From Candidatus Poribacteria bacterium (lineage in GTDB: Bacteria; Poribacteria; WGA-4E; WGA-3G), in contig JAPPII010000067.1 in assembly GCA_028820845.1 (NCBI GenBank), positions 1-64,000 on the forward strand: a stretch of DNA of 64,000 nt. The letters are read 5' to 3'. This document shows positions 60,358 through 64,000 of this stretch, in pieces. Each line of letters starts with the position of its first letter. Positions within the stretch are counted from its first letter, which is position 1. The position numbers and the translations under genes were made by a program. The notes under the pieces were generated by a model, which saw only the letters and a list, made by a program, of their open reading frames with translations, did no database searches and was not told the DNA's origin.

Positions 60358-61845
60358 CTATGCCCAGCGTTCAACAACGACCTTCTTTTGGGTGAAGAAG
60401 TCTACGGCATCCCAACTCTGACCGTGGAGGTCGCCGAAGAAACTGTCTTTCCAGCCGCTGAAGGGGAAGAATGCCATCGGGGCAGCGACACCGATGTTAA
60501 TGCCGATGTTTCCGATCTCTGCCTCATAACGGAACTTGCGGGCGGATGCGCCGCTACTTGTAAAGAGACATGCCATATTCCCGTAACGTCCATCGTTGAC
60601 GAGTGCGATCGCATCGTCAATCGTCTCAACGTGGATAAGTCCGAGAACAGGTCCGAAGATTTCAGTGCCGGCAATATCGCCCTTCGGATCGAGGTTACTG
60701 AGAACCGTTGGACGGATGAAGTTTCCATTTTCGCCCCCGGGGATACTCGGATACCTACCATCAACAAGAAGCCGCGCACCTTCATCAGCACCCGCTTGAA
60801 TCAACCCCTCAATTCGGGTCTTGCTTTCGGTGGTGATGACGGGTCCCATCTCGGTTCCGTCTTCCAATCCGTTCCCGACGACGCGGTCAGTGGCGGTGTC
60901 AGCGATGGCTTCTGTGAACCAACCCTGTGCGTCACCAACGGTGAAGGCAAGGGAGGCGGCAAGACAGCGCTGCCCAGCACACCCAAACGCACTCTCCGTC
61001 GCGGCGTTAACCGTGAATTGCGGATCGGCATCGGGAAGAATGATGAGCGGATTTTTCGCACCGCCTTGGCACTGGACGCGCTTTCCGTTTGCCGCGGCTT
61101 TCGCATAGATGGCTTTCGCCGTTGCGGTCGCACCGACGAAACTAACCGCACGAACATCGGGATGCGTTAAGATAGCATCTACAGTGTCCCTACCGCCATT
61201 GACCAGATTAACAACGCCTTTCGGGAGTCCCGTCTGCTCCAAGAGTTGGAACACCTTTTGCATGGTGACGGGTACTTTCTCAGAGGGTTTGACGATGTAG
61301 GTATTCCCACAAGCGATGGCATACGGTAGAAACCAGAAGGTAATCATCCCCGGAAAGTTGAAAGGTGCGATGGCAGCACAAACCCCGACAGGTTGGCGGA
61401 TCATGAATTCATCAATGCCGGTTGCGATGTCCTCAAGATTCGTGCCTTGCATGAGCGTGGGGATACCACAGGCGACCTCGACGTTCTCAATGGCGCGCCG
61501 CATTTCGCCTTTTGCCTCATCAAGCGTTTTGCCACACTCAAGCGTAATGGTTCTCGCGATGTCGTCTAAGTTGTCCTCTAAGAGATTTTTCAACTTGAAC
61601 AAATATTGAACACGTTCGACGGGGGGTGTCCGCCGCCAGTCTTGGAGTGCAGTGGCAGCAGCAGTGGCGGCTTCATGGACCTCTTCAGCCTGCGAAAGCG
61701 GGACTTGTGTGAGGACTTCCCCATTCGCTGGATTCGTAACGTCCAGTAATTCATCTGTCGTGGACTGCTGCCATCTGTTGTCAACGTAGTTCAGCAGTGG
61801 CGTTTGGACATCGGATAAGGCTTGCGGCGGATTGGCTTCAGGCAT
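60358..61845 (-). CDS. mmsA: Methylmalonate-semialdehyde dehydrogenase (CoA-acylating)
   Basis: Aldehyde dehydrogenase family, 495 residues. It converts (methyl)malonate semialdehyde to propionyl- or acetyl-CoA in valine or inositol breakdown. The catalytic site is [12 protein letters not shown] (Cys near 290), and [14 protein letters not shown] precedes it. [20 protein letters not shown] near residue 165 is typical of MmsA/IolA. The start at 61845 has AAAGGAGAAAAC upstream. It follows the protease gene by 19 bases. The IolE-like protein at 53023 would fit an inositol pathway. Confidence 0.92.
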   Translation of the reverse strand: MPEANPPQALSDVQTPLLNYVDNRWQQSTTDELLDVTNPANGEVLTQVPLSQAEEVHEAATAAATALQDWRRTPPVERVQYLFKLKNLLEDNLDDIARTITLECGKTLDEAKGEMRRAIENVEVACGIPTLMQGTNLEDIATGIDEFMIRQPVGVCAAIAPFNFPGMITFWFLPYAIACGNTYIVKPSEKVPVTMQKVFQLLEQTGLPKGVVNLVNGGRDTVDAILTHPDVRAVSFVGATATAKAIYAKAAANGKRVQCQGGAKNPLIILPDADPQFTVNAATESAFGCAGQRCLAASLAFTVGDAQGWFTEAIADTATDRVVGNGLEDGTEMGPVITTESKTRIEGLIQAGADEGARLLVDGRYPSIPGGENGNFIRPTVLSNLDPKGDIAGTEIFGPVLGLIHVETIDDAIALVNDGRYGNMACLFTSSGASARKFRYEAEIGNIGINIGVAAPMAFFPFSGWKDSFFGDLHGQSWDAVDFFTQKKVVVERWA

Positions 61846-61864
61846 GGGGTTTTCTCCTTTAGTT

Positions 61865-63292
61865 CTACTTTGCGAAAAGTTCAAGGACTTTTAATTGCTC
61901 CATAGCAGCGACGATTTGTGGGTCATGTTCCAGTTCGTCCTGAGAGGTTTCCGTAATCTGTGCCAGCGCGTATTTAATGCCGACATCGCTCAGCACAATC
62001 TGCTCCTCAACGAGTGCATCCGACAGACGTTGGTAACTCCGTCGGAGTTTTGCTGCCTGTCTATCATCACGGGAGGCATGAAAGGCAACATTGAGTTGGC
62101 TCAAGACATCATCGCCGTTTTCCTCTACAAAGGTTTTGAGTTTTTCGTGATTACGGAGTTTCACATGCATCTGCTGCTCGGAACGACTAAACCATGGGGA
62201 TTCAACATCGGGCATGATGCCGATTTTGTCAATATCGACACCGTTGGGTGTATAGTAGCGTGCGACGGTTAATTTGACGGCAGCCTTTGTACCTCTCAGC
62301 GGAAACACACGCTGGACAGATGCTTTCCCGAATGTCTTAGCACCCATGACGAGTCCGCGCCCATGGTCCTTGATGGCACCCGCGACGATTTCTGAGGCAC
62401 TTGCACTCCCGCCATTAACGAGGACAATTAATGGAAATTCCTCCCTTTTCTCACCTTTCGCCACAAAATCCTCACGCGTCTCAACCCCTTTACTGTAAAC
62501 AACGAGTTGACCGGGCCTCAGAAAATCACTGGCGATATCAACAGCTGAAGAGAGTAACCCACCCGGGTTCAGACGGAGATCGAGAACAACGCCTCGGATA
62601 CCCTGTTCCTTGAAATCAACAAATGCTTTATCTACGTCATAAGCCGTGGTCTGAAGGAATTGATTGATTTTGATGTAACCAACCTTATCACCAATAATGT
62701 CTGTTTCCACGCTCGGAATCCGGATCACCTCACGCGTGACGGTAACCTCAATGGGTACCCCCTCGTTTTCACGGATGATTGTGATAGAAACCGGTGTTCC
62801 GGGTTCACCCCGTAACTGCTCAACAGCCTCGTTCAAGGACATGAGTGCCGTCGATTCACCCTCAATATGGCTGATGACATCGCCGTTTTGGACACCCGCG
62901 AGTGCTGCCGGGCGATCCTTAAAAGGGGTAATCACAGTGAGCATATCCTCCCGCATACCGATCGTCATGCCGAGTCCGCCGTAATTGCCGCGGTTGTCGG
63001 TCTGAAATTTGGTATAGTCTGGAATAAATTGGCTGTACGGGTCCAACTTGCGAAGCATGCCGTTGATGGCACCCTCCATGAGTTCTTTGGTGTCCGGGGT
63101 GTCGAGATGCGACTGTTGGACATACGCCAATATCTGTGAGAAAAGTGCAAGGTTTTCGACGAGTTTCTCGTCTTCATCTGAGCTCCAACCGAGTGGCAGC
63201 ATGGCACAGATAAGGTATATAGATAACAAGATGCGAAAACAGTTTTTTGTCGTAGCTTGTGGGTTTTGAAAAGGTATTATCAAATGTTTCAT
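61865..63292 (-). CDS. C-terminal processing peptidase, S41 family
   Basis: A 475-residue exported protease. A signal segment (about 18-37) is followed by a helical region, a PDZ domain (about 100-185) and the S41 core. The catalytic Ser is in [15 protein letters not shown] (near 292) and the Lys in [11 protein letters not shown] (near 317). It resembles CtpA/Prc. The ATG at 63292 has GGAGG nine bases upstream. It shares direction with mmsA, with a 19-base gap. Confidence 0.93.
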   Translation of the reverse strand: MKHLIIPFQNPQATTKNCFRILLSIYLICAMLPLGWSSDEDEKLVENLALFSQILAYVQQSHLDTPDTKELMEGAINGMLRKLDPYSQFIPDYTKFQTDNRGNYGGLGMTIGMREDMLTVITPFKDRPAALAGVQNGDVISHIEGESTALMSLNEAVEQLRGEPGTPVSITIIRENEGVPIEVTVTREVIRIPSVETDIIGDKVGYIKINQFLQTTAYDVDKAFVDFKEQGIRGVVLDLRLNPGGLLSSAVDIASDFLRPGQLVVYSKGVETREDFVAKGEKREEFPLIVLVNGGSASASEIVAGAIKDHGRGLVMGAKTFGKASVQRVFPLRGTKAAVKLTVARYYTPNGVDIDKIGIMPDVESPWFSRSEQQMHVKLRNHEKLKTFVEENGDDVLSQLNVAFHASRDDRQAAKLRRSYQRLSDALVEEQIVLSDVGIKYALAQITETSQDELEHDPQIVAAMEQLKVLELFAK

Positions 63293-63355
63293 GTTTTGTT
63301 TCCTCCGATAGGCATCAGTTTTAATTTTAGTGGAACCCATAATCAACTTTACAGT

Positions 63356-63377
63356 GGCGAGGTTAGGAAACCTCGCC
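63356..63377. repeat. CTAC-class palindrome
   Basis: GGCGAGGTTAGGAAACCTCGCC is a palindrome of the same class as at 49582-49606. Confidence 0.5.
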
Positions 63378-63406
63378 AGCAGGAGTATATTTTCACACAC
63401 AGGATC

Positions 63407-63430
63407 GGTGCGGTTAGAAACCGCACCTAC
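63407..63430. repeat. CTAC-type palindrome
   Basis: GGTGCGGTTAGAAACCGCACC followed by TAC is nearly identical to those at 28834 (inverted) and 36190. Confidence 0.55.
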
Positions 63431-63448
63431 AGTTGAAGTACATAATTC

Positions 63449-63928
63449 CTAATAAAAATAGTTGCGTAGCCTTTTGATACTCGGAATACGAAAAGCGATA
63501 AAGGCAGCAACAGCACCGTAAAGCAGATCGATGCGACTCATGCGTGACTGCATCAACTCCCAGACAGACTGCCCTTTAAACAGGGTTGTAGCGATGGGCA
63601 TCGCTTGTTCTAATGATATATTATTCTCTTGTTGGAGCTGCGCTGCGATTTGCGCGACTGCGTTCCACTGGACATCAAGATACTTCCCGATAAAGATACC
63701 GAGTATCGCGAAAAGTGCGGCAGCAGCACTGACCACACGCCACATCGTTTTTGCATCGCGCGCGAGGCTCCGGCTACTCGTGAAAAGTATGCCGAGTCCA
63801 GTGAGCACCCCAATACCGATAGCAACAAAACCAGCTGTGCGTCCAGTCCATTGGATATACTTTGCCCACAGCACGCCACCTATCGCTGCGCCGAGCAGTC
63901 CACCAAACGGTGCAGTTACAGCATTCAT
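63449..63928 (-). CDS. Small membrane protein of unknown function
   Basis: A 159-residue protein with four hydrophobic segments (about 5-23, 32-50, 64-82 and 135-150) and a hydrophilic glutamine-rich loop between the third and fourth (about 85-115). I do not recognise a family. The ATG follows ATGGAGATGTTTCATC. It lies upstream of the protease gene in the same direction, with repeats between. The remaining bases to 64000 show nothing definite. Confidence 0.65.
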   Translation of the reverse strand: MNAVTAPFGGLLGAAIGGVLWAKYIQWTGRTAGFVAIGIGVLTGLGILFTSSRSLARDAKTMWRVVSAAAALFAILGIFIGKYLDVQWNAVAQIAAQLQQENNISLEQAMPIATTLFKGQSVWELMQSRMSRIDLLYGAVAAFIAFRIPSIKRLRNYFY

Positions 63929-64000
63929 GATGAAACATCTCCATTCACACCCATCTGCGGTTTCTGCAGATGGTGATCCGTATTTTGCTCGAAGGTATAG

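Noticed and set aside
60388-61170. 260-codon plus-strand ORF opposite mmsA
   Set aside because: Antisense shadow of a well-conserved dehydrogenase; no start signal.

Overview
The window reads as a chromosomal segment of an uncultivated bacterium, most plausibly from the Candidatus Poribacteria or a neighbouring group. This is inferred from gene content: sulfatase, phytanoyl-CoA dioxygenase, rhamnonate-dehydratase-like, IolE-like and DUF6785-type genes mixed with many dispersed intergenic palindromes. No database search was possible. Genes are bacterial in style, with clear Shine-Dalgarno sites and ATG/GTG/TTG starts.

Layout. 1-540: a truncated secreted-protein fragment, a terminator and a promoter. 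540-17105: a respiratory complex I operon in the order nuoABCD, a VOC gene, nuoEFGHJKL, a DUF5069 gene, nuoM, an NhaD-like Na+/H+ antiporter, nuoN. No nuoI is seen. 17393-21408: Gfo/Idh oxidoreductase, copper ATPase and a small RipA-like membrane protein. 21499-24797 (minus): a translationally coupled GT9-GT1-GT9 glycosyltransferase cluster. 24867-36068 (minus): a complete type I restriction-modification locus (hsdM, hsdS, hsdR, YgjP-like metalloprotease) with embedded accessory genes (DUF4238, a nucleotidyltransferase plus DUF1828/DUF1829 pair, an AlbA-type remnant). 36321-38034: a DUF6785-type gene broken by an internal deletion. 38066-49526: housekeeping and cell-envelope genes (STAS protein, phosphoesterase, PyrK-like, BioB, SerS, tRNA-Asp, tRNA-Val, PhyH, amidase, GH10-like protein, sulfatase). 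49546-53916: an intact DUF6785-type gene, an enolase-superfamily dehydratase and an IolE-like isomerase. 53921-59393 (minus): a second defence-like island. 59632-63928: a small secreted basic protein, methylmalonate-semialdehyde dehydrogenase, a C-terminal processing protease and a small membrane protein.

The most interesting region is 53921-59393. Two paralogous modules, each a PIN-domain gene followed by a gene with a duplicated helical motif and TPR repeats, bracket a DUF262-DUF1524 (GmrSD-like) gene and a gene resembling BsaWI-type PD-(D/E)XK endonucleases. A 79-base direct repeat (77 of 79 identical) lies in both PIN genes, which suggests recent recombination. The island and the type I RM locus begin with very similar promoters.

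The intergenic DNA is full of mobile-looking repeats: MITE-like elements ending in GGACTTACGCA beside TA, palindromes followed by CTAC, and a repeat that in two copies ends exactly at a start codon.
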